Shown here in pieces: positions 1-7,762 of a stretch of DNA of 33,158 bases. Made by a program: the position numbers and the translations under genes. Source of the DNA: Thermoleophilia bacterium (GTDB lineage: Bacteria > Actinomycetota > Thermoleophilia > Gaiellales > Gaiellaceae). The stretch lies in assembly GCA_025933895.1 (NCBI GenBank), contig JAICZB010000002.1, positions 1 through 33,158 on the forward strand, written 5' to 3'. The notes under the pieces are model-generated. The model saw only the letters and a program-made list of their open reading frames with translations. It made no database searches and was not told where the DNA came from. Numbering within the stretch: the stretch's first letter is position 1; each line of letters begins with the position of its first letter.

Positions 1-203
1 CGCGTTCGCCAGGGCCCGGTAGGCGGGGAAGAGCTCCTCGAACCGGGGCGGCGGCGTCGCACCGCTCGCGGCCCGCCAGATGAGCGACGAGACCCTCCAC
101 GTGAACCTGGATCCCGCTCCATGTGGAGCGTCGATCCCGGTGGCGAGACGTCTTCCATGCGCACGATGCCCTTGCCGCCGGCTGTGCCGAGGGTGCTCCT
201 CAT
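1..203 (-). pseudogene. Left-edge gene fragment, apparent frameshift
   Basis: Ten bases after the histidine kinase stop, an ATG at 203 opens a frame that looks coding (G/C-rich third positions) for about 30 codons, beginning MRSTLGTAGGKGIVRMED. From about position 110 leftwards the coding signal moves to another frame, in which nearly every third base is G or C. That frame reads ...RFTWRVSSLIWRAASG and then ...RFEELFPAYRALANA up to the window edge. The second frame has no ATG, GTG or TTG of its own nearby. One missing base around 105-115 would join the two into one reading frame. This may be a broken gene, an assembly error, or two unrelated signals. I do not recognise the product, and it does not resemble a response regulator partner for the kinase. 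Confidence 0.3.
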
Positions 204-210
204 GCGGTCG

Positions 211-2034
211 TCACGCGGACACCGTGACCCGCTCGGCGATCGGGAGCTCGAAGGTGAACGCCGCTCCCTTGCCCGGGTCGGACTCGACCCAGATCCTGCC
301 GTTCATCGAGCGCACGAGCTCGCGGCAGATGTACAGCCCGAGACCGCTGCCGCCGATGCCGCGCCGGTGGTCCGGATCGAGGCGGTAGAACTTCTCGAAG
401 ATCCGCTTCTGCTCGCCGAGCGGAATGCCGAGGCCCTCGTCGCGCACGGTGAAGCGCGTGTAGCCGCCGTCGGCCCCCACGGCGAGCTCGATGCGGCCGC
501 CCTCCGGCGAGTACTTGATCGCGTTGTCGACCAGGTTCGTGAGCACCTGGCGCGTGCGCCCCGGATCGCCCGCGACCTTCGGCAGCACGGCGGGGATCGA
601 CACGTCGATCGTCGTGTCGTCGTCGGCCCGGAGGCGTGCGGCCGCGGCCGCGCTCCAGACGAGCTCCTCGGCGTCGAACGGCTCGGTGACGACACGCAGC
701 GAGCCGCTGTCGAGCTGGCCGGTGAGGAGGATCTCCTCCACGAGATCGGCAAGCCGCTTCGACTGGACGGAGATCATGTCGAGGAGGTCGCGCCGCGTCT
801 GCCCGCTCAGGTCGCTCTCGCGGTCGAGGAGGGTGAGGGCGGCGCCGTGCAGCGAGGCGAGCGGCGTGCGCAGCTCGTGCGAGATCGTCGCGACGAACTG
901 CGAGCGGAGCTCCTCGAGCCGCCGTTCGCGCGTCACGTCGCGGAAGGCGTAGACGATGCCGTCGCCGAGGGTGACGCCGACGATCGAGAGCCAGACCTCC
1001 CGCCCGCCGATGTCCAGCGGAACGGTCTCGGCGCTCGAGGCGTCGTCGGCGTCGCCGGGCCGGCTGGCCACGGGAACCCTGGCCGCGATCTCGGTCCAGC
1101 CGGGGATCGTCTCCGCGGCCGCCTGGTTGCACAGGGCGTCCGAGCGAAGGCCGGTGATCGCCTCGGCCGCCGGGTTCCAGAGGCGGATCACGCCGTCGCG
1201 ATCGACGAGGAACACGCCGTCGCCCACGTGGGCGAGCACGCGCTCGGACCGTTCGCGCTCCTCCCTCGACACCCGGGTGCGCGCGATCGACGGCGACATC
1301 GTGTAGGCCATCGCGAGCAGCGCCAGGATGAGCGCGAAGCTGAGACCCATGACACGCCAGCGCGCGGTATTCGCCGTGGAGTCGATCGAGGAGCCGGTCT
1401 CCAGCACGATGAGCTTGATCCGCGAGGTTGATCCGAGATCCCTCGCGACCGCCCGGTAGTCCTGACCGTCCACCCGGATGTCGCTTGGATTTCCGTTCGG
1501 AAGGAGCAGCCCGGACTCGATCCGCTGCGTCTCCTCCGTCCCGACGATCCTGCGGCCGACCGCGAGACCGAGCAGCTGGTCGCCTCCGTGCGGCCCTTTG
1601 GTCAACAGGCGGGCCACAGTGCGGTTGGGTGATACGAAAACGACGACCCGCCCGACCGTACGTCCCTTGGACGTGACGCTGACCTTCCGCACCGCCGCGG
1701 CGGCAGGAAGCGGGGAGAACCAGTGGCTCAAGACGGCGCCGCCGTCCGGCTGCAGCTGCATCTTCCAGATGAACTCGTTGGACTTGTGGTGCAGGAAGCG
1801 GAGCTGCACACGCCGGCTCTGCGCGAGCTGAGTAGCCTCCGACTCTGCCTTCGAGGCGATGCTGCGGTAGGCACTCCCGCCGACGGCGTTGAGGGTCGCG
1901 GCGAGCCCGGAGTCGGCCTTGTTGCGTTCTCGCTGGGCTGCGTAGCCTCCGAGGCCCCAGGCGGCAACGGTGAGTGGGGCCGCGAGCAGCAGGAGCGCGG
2001 CGATGAGCCGGACCCGGCCCGGCCGGGTGGTTAT
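211..2034 (-). CDS. Membrane sensor histidine kinase with PAS domain
   Basis: Sensor kinase of a two-component system, expected in the cytoplasmic membrane. Counting from an ATA codon at 2034, there is a first membrane helix (about residues 9-32), an extracytoplasmic sensor region, a second helix (about 228-246), a PAS domain (about 265-365, motif GVIRLWNPAAEAITGL), a HisKA domain with phospho-acceptor His386 in SHELRTP, and a HATPase domain with N box (NLVDNAIKYSPEGG), DEGLGIP and GSGLGLYICREL. The only conventional in-frame start, GTG at 1809, would remove the first helix. An AGGAGG ribosome-binding site lies six bases before the ATA, which overlaps the TAA stop of the upstream gene. The start is therefore uncertain, either non-canonical ATA or a base error for ATG. 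The sensed signal is unknown and no response regulator is recognisable in the window. Confidence 0.88.
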   Translation of the reverse strand: MTTRPGRVRLIAALLLLAAPLTVAAWGLGGYAAQRERNKADSGLAATLNAVGGSAYRSIASKAESEATQLAQSRRVQLRFLHHKSNEFIWKMQLQPDGGAVLSHWFSPLPAAAAVRKVSVTSKGRTVGRVVVFVSPNRTVARLLTKGPHGGDQLLGLAVGRRIVGTEETQRIESGLLLPNGNPSDIRVDGQDYRAVARDLGSTSRIKLIVLETGSSIDSTANTARWRVMGLSFALILALLAMAYTMSPSIARTRVSREERERSERVLAHVGDGVFLVDRDGVIRLWNPAAEAITGLRSDALCNQAAAETIPGWTEIAARVPVASRPGDADDASSAETVPLDIGGREVWLSIVGVTLGDGIVYAFRDVTRERRLEELRSQFVATISHELRTPLASLHGAALTLLDRESDLSGQTRRDLLDMISVQSKRLADLVEEILLTGQLDSGSLRVVTEPFDAEELVWSAAAAARLRADDDTTIDVSIPAVLPKVAGDPGRTRQVLTNLVDNAIKYSPEGGRIELAVGADGGYTRFTVRDEGLGIPLGEQKRIFEKFYRLDPDHRRGIGGSGLGLYICRELVRSMNGRIWVESDPGKGAAFTFELPIAERVTVSA

Positions 2035-2678
2035 CGCGCGCCTCCTCGGCCGTGGGCCGCGGCATGGCCGTCCACAGCCGGAACCGCCTTCTTCGCCTGT
2101 CCCGGAAGAACGGCCGGAGGGCCATGCGGAACGTCAGCCGAATGGCCGAGAGCCTTGCCGTGCGCGTTGCTATCTCGGACACTCGGGCCGGCCTGGATCG
2201 CGGGGTGCGTCGCCTTCGGCGCGGCCTTCTTCGAGTGCCCCAGCGCCTTGGCCTGTTGTCCCGAGCCACGGCTCGTGGGTATGCGCGCTGCAGGCGACGC
2301 GGGATGCGTCGTCACGGTGGTGCGCGTGACGCTGTTCGTTCGCAGCACGTGCCGGCGAGCCGCGTGACGCCGATGCGCCGGGAAGGTGCGCTTCGCGGCC
2401 GACCGCGCGTGCGACGTCGTCCTCACCGGCGTCGTCGCGGCCCGCGCGGAAGGAGAGACGACGGACTTCCGCTGATGATGCGTCGCCCTCGTGACCGTGT
2501 GCACGGGTGCCTCGACGGCGGCCACGACGTTGCCCGCGACCGACTTGAGCGCGGGCGCCAGGCCGGACGAATGCGCCGGAACCGCTGCGCCCGGCAACAG
2601 AAGGAGCGCCAGCGAGGTCGACGCGGCCGCCAGCGCGGCGGGCAGGAAAGCGGTGGTGACGGTTGCTTGGAGCTTCAT
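2031..2678 (-). CDS. Secreted Ala/His/Arg-rich low-complexity protein
   Basis: A 215-residue protein with an N-terminal signal segment (MKLQATVTTAFLPAALAAAS followed by a Leu-rich core and GAAVPAHS), so it is probably exported. The mature part is compositionally biased towards Ala, His, Arg, Thr, Ser and Pro and has no recognisable fold. The motif KALGHS occurs twice, each time in a Gly/Gln/Lys context. It is probably disordered and basic, and could contact the cell wall or an acidic polymer, but this is a guess. Its TAA stop overlaps the proposed ATA start of the histidine kinase, so the two genes are probably co-transcribed. The heme peroxidase gene diverges from it. Confidence 0.65.
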   Translation of the reverse strand: MKLQATVTTAFLPAALAAASTSLALLLLPGAAVPAHSSGLAPALKSVAGNVVAAVEAPVHTVTRATHHQRKSVVSPSARAATTPVRTTSHARSAAKRTFPAHRRHAARRHVLRTNSVTRTTVTTHPASPAARIPTSRGSGQQAKALGHSKKAAPKATHPAIQAGPSVRDSNAHGKALGHSADVPHGPPAVLPGQAKKAVPAVDGHAAAHGRGGAR

Positions 2679-2731
2679 TCTGGGCGTGCCCCGTCGGCCG
2701 CAACGAAGAGGCGATCGATCCCGCGAACCGT

Positions 2732-2752
2732 AGCGCCAAGGTCGGCGCTTTT
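2732..2752. promoter_or_regulatory. Small inverted repeat in divergent intergenic region
   Basis: AGCGCC (2732-2737), a six-base spacer and GGCGCT (2744-2749), followed by TTTT on the plus strand. It lies between the divergent secreted-protein and peroxidase genes, upstream of the putative peroxidase promoter. It may be an operator for either gene or a weak terminator. Confidence 0.3.
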
Positions 2753-2797
2753 CCAGCCGCGAAGCGAGCGATGGGGCCGTCCGTTTGCTGGTGGCCC

Positions 2798-2826
2798 TGG
2801 ACAGAGGCCTGGAACGGTCTTAGGGT
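2798..2826 (+). promoter_or_regulatory. Putative sigma-70-type promoter of the peroxidase gene
   Basis: TGGACA at 2798-2803 differs from the -35 consensus at one position and stands exactly 17 bases before TAGGGT at 2821-2826, which fits the actinobacterial -10 pattern TANNNT. Transcription would begin near 2833 and give a leader of about 115 bases before the TTG start at 2949. Confidence 0.5.
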
Positions 2827-2948
2827 CAGCGCGTAACCGACCGGGACGAGGGCGCGCCTGGCGGACCGGGGACGGGGTCGGTCAGACCGAAAGCCGGCTC
2901 GCTGCTCGGCAGCGACGGATCCTCATAGGCGAGAGGGGGAGCGTTTCG

Positions 2949-4580
2949 TTGCAGAGGAAGACTCTCAGGACTATTCCGGCAGCGGCATTTGTCGCGACCG
3001 CGTTCTTGTTCGGCAGTGGCCAGGCAGCGTCGGCGTCGTCCTGTGCCGGCGGAAGCGTGGATGGTCCCGCGCCCAGGACGCCGATGTGCTTCGGCAGGAT
3101 GTTTCCGCAGCTTTCGCCCTTCCACTACTCCGACCAGGCGGCGGCCGATCTCGCGGCCACGATGGAGAACCAGGCTCCGGATGCGCCCGGAGTGAACCGT
3201 GGCACTGCCGACGACAGCGCCACGCTGCCCGCCGAGTACACGTATCTGGGTCAGTTCATCGACCACAACCTCGACTTCGACCAGACGAGCCAGCCGACCG
3301 CGAACCTGAACCCGAGCTCGCTGACCAACTTCGAGAGCTTCCGGTTCGATCTCAACAACGTGTTCGGCGGCGGGCCGGCCGTCGATCCGCAGCTGTATGC
3401 CCGCGACCACATGCATCTGCTCGTGTCAGGGACGCTCGGGATCCCGCAGCCGGACGGCTTTCCCTCGGTCACCGGTAACGACGGTGTCTACGACCTCGCT
3501 CGCGATCCGCTGACCGGCGGCGCGATCCTGGTCGAGCCGCGCGACGACGAGACCCAGATCCTCTCCCAGATCTCGGCTGCGTTCGTTGCCTTCTACAACG
3601 ACTTCGTCAATCGCGGCGACAGCTACGCCCGGGCTCGCAAGCTGACGGAGGCCTACTACCAGGAGATCGTGCTCACGGACGTGCTGCCCGCGTACGTGGG
3701 GCAGAGCACGATCGCCGAATACCTCAGCGTCAGCCACGGCCGCGTGAGGCTGAATACGCCCAACTTCCCCAACGCGAATTTCACTCCGATCGAGTTCTCG
3801 GTCGGCGCATACCGCTTCGGGCATTCGCTGGTGCGCGACGACTACCACATCAACGACATCTTCCCGTCGACGGACGACATCGACGACAACGTGCCGATCT
3901 TCGACATCGACCACTTCCAGTGGGGCGACCTTTCCGGCGGCTCGCCGTTGCCGGGGACGAACGCTTCCACCACGACCACGTGCACGTCCACGTCGCTCTG
4001 CAACGGGCCGAATCCGGCCGGCCACCAGATCCAGTGGAGATACTTCGTGCCGGCCCTCGATGCCGATCCGAACGACCCCGGGATCAACTTCGCCCGCCAG
4101 ACGCAGACGACGATCAGCCCCGCCCTGTTCAATCTCCCTGCGGAGACGATCGCAGGCTGTCCCGACACGGCGGATCCCGCCTGCAACGGTTCCGGATCGC
4201 TGATCGCACGGGACTTCGCCCGCGGCAACTACGACGGCCTGGCATCGGGTCAGGACATCGCGCGTGCGCTCGGCTGCCACGTGATCTCCGCGCCCTCGAT
4301 CAACCCGACCAGGGACGCGGTGTTCAACTCAGGGACGCCGCTCCTCTACTACGTGCTCGCCGAGGCGCAGAAGACCGGCGGCCCCGACCGGGTGCTCGGG
4401 TGCGTCGGCAGCGCCATCGTCGCGCAGACGTTCCTGCGCGCGCTGTGGGCGACGCCGAACTCGATCCTGCGCACGGGCTTCCGTCCGGATCCGGCACTGG
4501 TGAAGCTCGCCCCAGAGACACCGAAGTTCAGCTTCGGCGATCTGCTCGTGGACACCGGACTGGCTCCTCGCACCAGCTGA
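2949..4580 (+). CDS. Exported animal-type heme peroxidase
   Basis: A 543-residue member of the An_peroxidase (peroxidase-cyclooxygenase) superfamily. These heme enzymes use hydrogen peroxide to oxidise halides or organic substrates. The distal-side motif GQFIDHN carries His106, matching the usual GQFxDHD. The proximal motif AYRFGHS carries His292 as the likely heme-iron ligand. The N-terminus (QRKTLRTIPAAAFVATAFLF followed by GSGQAASA) is a signal peptide, so the enzyme is exported. The open frame extends far upstream, but the TTG at 2949 is the best start: a GAGGGGGA ribosome-binding site lies eight bases before it and the signal peptide begins there. The gene is preceded by a plausible promoter and followed by a perfect inverted repeat. 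The substrate cannot be told from sequence. Confidence 0.9.
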   Translation: MQRKTLRTIPAAAFVATAFLFGSGQAASASSCAGGSVDGPAPRTPMCFGRMFPQLSPFHYSDQAAADLAATMENQAPDAPGVNRGTADDSATLPAEYTYLGQFIDHNLDFDQTSQPTANLNPSSLTNFESFRFDLNNVFGGGPAVDPQLYARDHMHLLVSGTLGIPQPDGFPSVTGNDGVYDLARDPLTGGAILVEPRDDETQILSQISAAFVAFYNDFVNRGDSYARARKLTEAYYQEIVLTDVLPAYVGQSTIAEYLSVSHGRVRLNTPNFPNANFTPIEFSVGAYRFGHSLVRDDYHINDIFPSTDDIDDNVPIFDIDHFQWGDLSGGSPLPGTNASTTTTCTSTSLCNGPNPAGHQIQWRYFVPALDADPNDPGINFARQTQTTISPALFNLPAETIAGCPDTADPACNGSGSLIARDFARGNYDGLASGQDIARALGCHVISAPSINPTRDAVFNSGTPLLYYVLAEAQKTGGPDRVLGCVGSAIVAQTFLRALWATPNSILRTGFRPDPALVKLAPETPKFSFGDLLVDTGLAPRTS

Positions 4581-4597
4581 GGAGGGCGCGCCCGCGT

Positions 4598-4632
4598 TGT
4601 GACGGTCGCGGCTCTAGACCGCGACCGTCACA
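4598..4632. terminator. Bidirectional terminator-like perfect hairpin
   Basis: Arms of 14 bases (4598-4611 and 4619-4632) are perfectly complementary around a seven-base loop CTCTAGA. It sits between the convergent peroxidase and methyltransferase genes and has no U-tract. The TAG stop of the minus-strand methyltransferase lies inside the loop, and its last codons form the right arm, so one structure can serve both genes. Confidence 0.7.
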
Positions 4633-5456
4633 CGCAGGTAGGCAGCTTCGATGGCAGTCCCCGCGCCGTCTGCGATGTTGTGCTCGTCGACCAGAGCGGA
4701 GAGCTCGGCGTGCAGCTCGGCCTCGCGGCCGTCCGCGGCCGCCGCGGCGTAGGCGTTCATCGTAGGCCCGTAGTAGTCGCGGAAGTCCGCGAGGTACTCC
4801 GCCGGCGTCCCCTCGTACTCGAACAGGAACATCACCCGCTCGCACGTGACGTTCTCGGCCGGGATCCCGGCCGCGCCGAACCGCTCGAGCACGTTCTCCT
4901 CGATCCCCCACGTCATCGGGCTCACGAAGCCCTCGGGCGGCGGCGGCGAGTACGCCGTGCTGACGCGAAGGAGCTGGGCGACGAAGGTCGGATCGTTCGG
5001 GATCCAGTTGCCCATCACGATTCGGCCGCCGGGCCGGGCCACACGGACGACTTCCTCGGCGACGTCGAACGGCCGCGGAGCGAACATCGCACCGAAGATC
5101 GAGACGACGAGGTCGAAGCTGTCGTCTGCGAGGTCCTTCAGGTCGGTCGCATCGCCCTGCTGGAAGCGGAGGTTGTCGAGGCCGAAGCGCTGCGCCCGGG
5201 CGTTCCCCGCGGCGACGAGGTTCTCGGCGATGTCGACGCCGAGCACGTTCGCCCCCAGCTGCGCCTCGGGCACGGCGGTCGTGCCGTCGCCGCAGCCGAG
5301 ATCGAGGACGTCGAGGCCCGGCGTGATCCCGAGCGTGGCGACGAGGGCCTCGCCGCTCTTGCGCATCGACGACTCCGCGATCCGCGTGAAGTCGCCCTTC
5401 TCCCACAACGCCTTGTTCGGGTTGACGGGAGGGTCGGTCTGGGTCTGGGTGTCCAT
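4614..5456 (-). CDS. Class I SAM-dependent methyltransferase
   Basis: A 280-residue methyltransferase of the UbiE/Methyltransf_11 type. The SAM-binding motif I is VLDLGCGDGTT, followed by an acidic strand end (VLGVDIAENLV), motif II-like DSFDLVVSIFGAMF and the post-II segment RVARPGGRIVMGNW. The start is ATG at 5456, behind AAAGGAG at a spacing of ten; an upstream in-frame ATG at 5495 lacks such a site. Its C-terminal half differs from UbiE proper and the substrate is unknown. Another methyltransferase gene follows upstream on the same strand after an 81-base gap. The gene ends in the loop of the hairpin at 4598-4632. Confidence 0.88.
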   Translation of the reverse strand: MDTQTQTDPPVNPNKALWEKGDFTRIAESSMRKSGEALVATLGITPGLDVLDLGCGDGTTAVPEAQLGANVLGVDIAENLVAAGNARAQRFGLDNLRFQQGDATDLKDLADDSFDLVVSIFGAMFAPRPFDVAEEVVRVARPGGRIVMGNWIPNDPTFVAQLLRVSTAYSPPPPEGFVSPMTWGIEENVLERFGAAGIPAENVTCERVMFLFEYEGTPAEYLADFRDYYGPTMNAYAAAAADGREAELHAELSALVDEHNIADGAGTAIEAAYLRVTVAV

Positions 5457-5537
5457 GGCCGGTCGGCTCCTTTCGCATCGTTCCCGCTCGATCATCTCCT
5501 ACTGCGGGAGCAGTCGCAACGAGCCGCGGCGCGCGAT

Positions 5538-6239
5538 TCAGGGAGCCGAATGGAGCCGCCGCACCGTCCTGGGCCCGCGGGACCCGGCTGCAAGGAATGC
5601 CGTGCCGAAGAACAGCTCGTTCCAGGAGAGGTCGGCCAGCTCTTCCTGCATCGCCGCGCGAATCGACTCCCACGGACGGCGCATCGTCCACTCGTCGATG
5701 GAGGCGAACGGCCGTACGATCGCGGTTCCGAGCTGCGTCAGCCAGCGAGGAGTGCTGTCGGGAACCTTGAGATCGAGCACGACCCAGCGTCCACCGCCGG
5801 AGAGGGCCGCAGCGCCGTGGGCGATGACCTCGCCGCATTCGGGAACCTGCGTCAGGGCGTACGTGGACAGGATCGCGTCGACCTCGGCCGGGAACTCGAA
5901 CGCGGCCGCGTCGGCTTGCACGAGGCCGACGTTGCTCCAGCCGTTCGCCTCGACCCGGTCCTGGGCCTGGGCAAGCATCGCGTCGGTCAGGTCGACGCCC
6001 ACGATCCGGCCGTCGGGGCCGACCTGCTCCTGGAGCAGCCCGAAGTTCAGGCCGGTGCCGCAGGCGACGTCGACCACGGTGTCGCCCGGACGAAGGCCGA
6101 GGGCGTTCACGGCGCGGAGACGTTGTGCCCGCTGCGGATAGCCGGGAGCCGGGTAGAGCCGGGAGGTGACGTCGTAATGCCTCGCCTTCTTGCGGTACGT
6201 CTCGATCAGGTGCTCTCGTGCCGCGTCGACCTGGCTCAC
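5538..6239 (-). CDS. Class I SAM-dependent methyltransferase
   Basis: A 233-residue methyltransferase with motif I VVDVACGTGLNFG, the acidic strand end VGVDLTDAMLAQAQ and the sequence ADAAAFEFPAEVDAILSTYA at motif II. It resembles small-molecule, UbiE-like methyltransferases and the substrate is unknown. The open frame extends to 6644, but the GTG at 6239 is the probable start: GAGGAGG stands five bases before it and GTGA overlaps the TGA stop of the SRPBCC gene, so translation is probably coupled. The two products may act in one pathway, since SRPBCC proteins bind hydrophobic ligands. Confidence 0.87.
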   Translation of the reverse strand: MSQVDAAREHLIETYRKKARHYDVTSRLYPAPGYPQRAQRLRAVNALGLRPGDTVVDVACGTGLNFGLLQEQVGPDGRIVGVDLTDAMLAQAQDRVEANGWSNVGLVQADAAAFEFPAEVDAILSTYALTQVPECGEVIAHGAAALSGGGRWVVLDLKVPDSTPRWLTQLGTAIVRPFASIDEWTMRRPWESIRAAMQEELADLSWNELFFGTAFLAAGSRGPRTVRRLHSAP

Positions 6240-6706
6240 GCCGGCCTCCTCGCATCTGCCTCGACCGCTGCCTTGATCAACACCATCTCGCGATCGCTCA
6301 CGCGCTGGATCCTGCTTTCGAGCAGCCTGCTGGGAATCGCGCGCATCGGGCCGGCGAGATGGACCTCGATCCACATCATGGCCTCGGTCTGCCACTCGTG
6401 TTTCGGCTCGAGCTCCATGCCCCAACGCGCCGCGGACGTGCCCAGAGGACCGGCGAAGGCAAGGCGGCGGGGCTTCTCGACCGCGGTCACCTCCTGGACC
6501 CGCGCGCGAGACGTCCCGAATGGTCCCTTGGCCCGCTGTTGCACCTGCGCGCCCGGCTGTAGCGGCGCATCTCCGTGAACCCGGGCTTCGAGAACCGTCG
6601 GTGCCCATTCCAGCCAGCGTCCGACGTCGCACAGATACGCCCACACCTCGTGGGCGCCGCTCGCAATCGATATGCGGCTCTCGGTTCTGAACGTCATCAC
6701 GCGCAC
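6236..6706 (-). CDS. SRPBCC-fold (polyketide cyclase/START-like) protein
   Basis: A 156-residue protein of the SRPBCC superfamily, recognised from the opening pattern (FRTESRISIASGAHEVWAYL, then DVGRWLEWAPTV), the central GDAPLQPGAQVQQR and a final long amphipathic helix. Members form a hydrophobic ligand pocket and act as cyclases, hydroxylase partners or lipid carriers; sequence does not tell which. The start is GTG at 6706 or the in-frame ATG at 6697, neither with a strong ribosome-binding site. The stop overlaps the GTG of the next methyltransferase gene (GTGA), which makes a translationally coupled pair. Confidence 0.75.
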   Translation of the reverse strand: MRVMTFRTESRISIASGAHEVWAYLCDVGRWLEWAPTVLEARVHGDAPLQPGAQVQQRAKGPFGTSRARVQEVTAVEKPRRLAFAGPLGTSAARWGMELEPKHEWQTEAMMWIEVHLAGPMRAIPSRLLESRIQRVSDREMVLIKAAVEADARRPA

Positions 6707-6733
6707 TCTACGGTCGCCGGCCAGGACCGGATT

Positions 6734-7762
6734 TCAGGAGCACGTGAGGCGGAAGCGATCACGCACTCTGCCGTCGACGGTCTCGTAGCGGAACCGCGCC
6801 GTGCGGCCGGTGACGTCCACGCGCAAGGCACCGAACTGTCCCTGGACGATGCGCGCCGACGGGATAGTGAGCTTTCGGGCGTCGAAGTCCAGCGAGGCTC
6901 CGCCCGTACCGACCGCCACGTACACGACTCCGCGGTGCGGGCGGCTGCGGGCGTAGGCGTGCAGGTGTCCGAGGAAGACGATGTGGACGCCGTCCTTCTG
7001 TACGAGCGGCACGATGTTGCGGCGGAGACCCGGGCTGAGAGGTCTCCCGCGCGGCTCCCACGGCGGGTGGTGCCACGCGGCGAAGCGGAAGCACGAACGG
7101 CGCCGCAGCGCGCGTCGGGCGAAGCGCAGCTGCGGTGAGCCGGGCGCGACGGAGGTGTCGGAGTCCAGCACCACGACCGCAGCGTTGCCCCAGGTGAAGC
7201 GGTACCAGCGCTCCTTGCCGAGGGAGTGGAACGCCTCGAGCTCGGGCCTCCCGTCGTCCGCTTTCACGTCGTGGTTGCCGAGCGCCGGGAACCAGGCCGA
7301 CTCGCGCATGACCGCCGCGTACGGCCGGAAGACGTCGCGATCGAGTAGCTCCTTCGAGCCCTGCGGATAGGCGTTGTCGCCGACCGTGAGCACGAAGTCC
7401 GGGCGCCATGACCCGATCAGCGACGCGACCGCCGTCTCGTTGCTCGTTCCGCTGCCGAAGTCGCCCACCACGGCGAACGTGAAGCTGGATGGCCCGGCCG
7501 GCGCGGCGCGGAACGTGCCGGTGGCGAGAGCGCCGGACTCTCCCTCGATCGTGTACGCGTAGTGCTTCCCCGGCTCGAGGCGGGTCAGCTTCGCGGCGTG
7601 ACCAAGTCCCCTGCCCGCGTCGATCCGGGCTCCGTTCCGCAGGAGCACGAAGTCGTGGTCCGGCGCGGAGGTGCGGAACGAGATGACGGCGCTGCGGCGT
7701 GTGACGCTCTCGGCCACCGGGCCGCGGCTCAGCGTGACGGCGGCGACGGCTTCGGCGATCAC
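6734..7762 (-). CDS. Purple-acid-phosphatase-like metallophosphoesterase
   Basis: A 342-residue protein with an N-terminal fibronectin-III-like region (about residues 10-95) and a calcineurin-like phosphoesterase domain. All five metal-site blocks of the purple acid phosphatase group are present in order: GDFG, GDNAY, GNHD, the His pair in WHHPPW and GHLH. It should hydrolyse a phosphomonoester or related substrate at a dinuclear metal centre. No signal peptide is evident with the start chosen here, unusual because many relatives are exported. The GTG at 7762 overlaps the TGA of the upstream methyltransferase gene (GTGA). A longer start at 7825 would lie inside that gene and has less support. 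Confidence 0.85.
   Translation of the reverse strand: MIAEAVAAVTLSRGPVAESVTRRSAVISFRTSAPDHDFVLLRNGARIDAGRGLGHAAKLTRLEPGKHYAYTIEGESGALATGTFRAAPAGPSSFTFAVVGDFGSGTSNETAVASLIGSWRPDFVLTVGDNAYPQGSKELLDRDVFRPYAAVMRESAWFPALGNHDVKADDGRPELEAFHSLGKERWYRFTWGNAAVVVLDSDTSVAPGSPQLRFARRALRRRSCFRFAAWHHPPWEPRGRPLSPGLRRNIVPLVQKDGVHIVFLGHLHAYARSRPHRGVVYVAVGTGGASLDFDARKLTIPSARIVQGQFGALRVDVTGRTARFRYETVDGRVRDRFRLTCS

Noticed and set aside
200..2269. A 689-codon minus-strand frame overlapping the histidine kinase
   Set aside because: It is an Arg/Pro-rich alternative frame without motifs. The kinase frame in the same place carries all the signature boxes.
2052..2948. N-terminal extension of the peroxidase frame by about 300 codons
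   Set aside because: It crosses the divergent secreted-protein gene and the promoter region, is Arg-rich, and would bury the signal peptide inside the protein.
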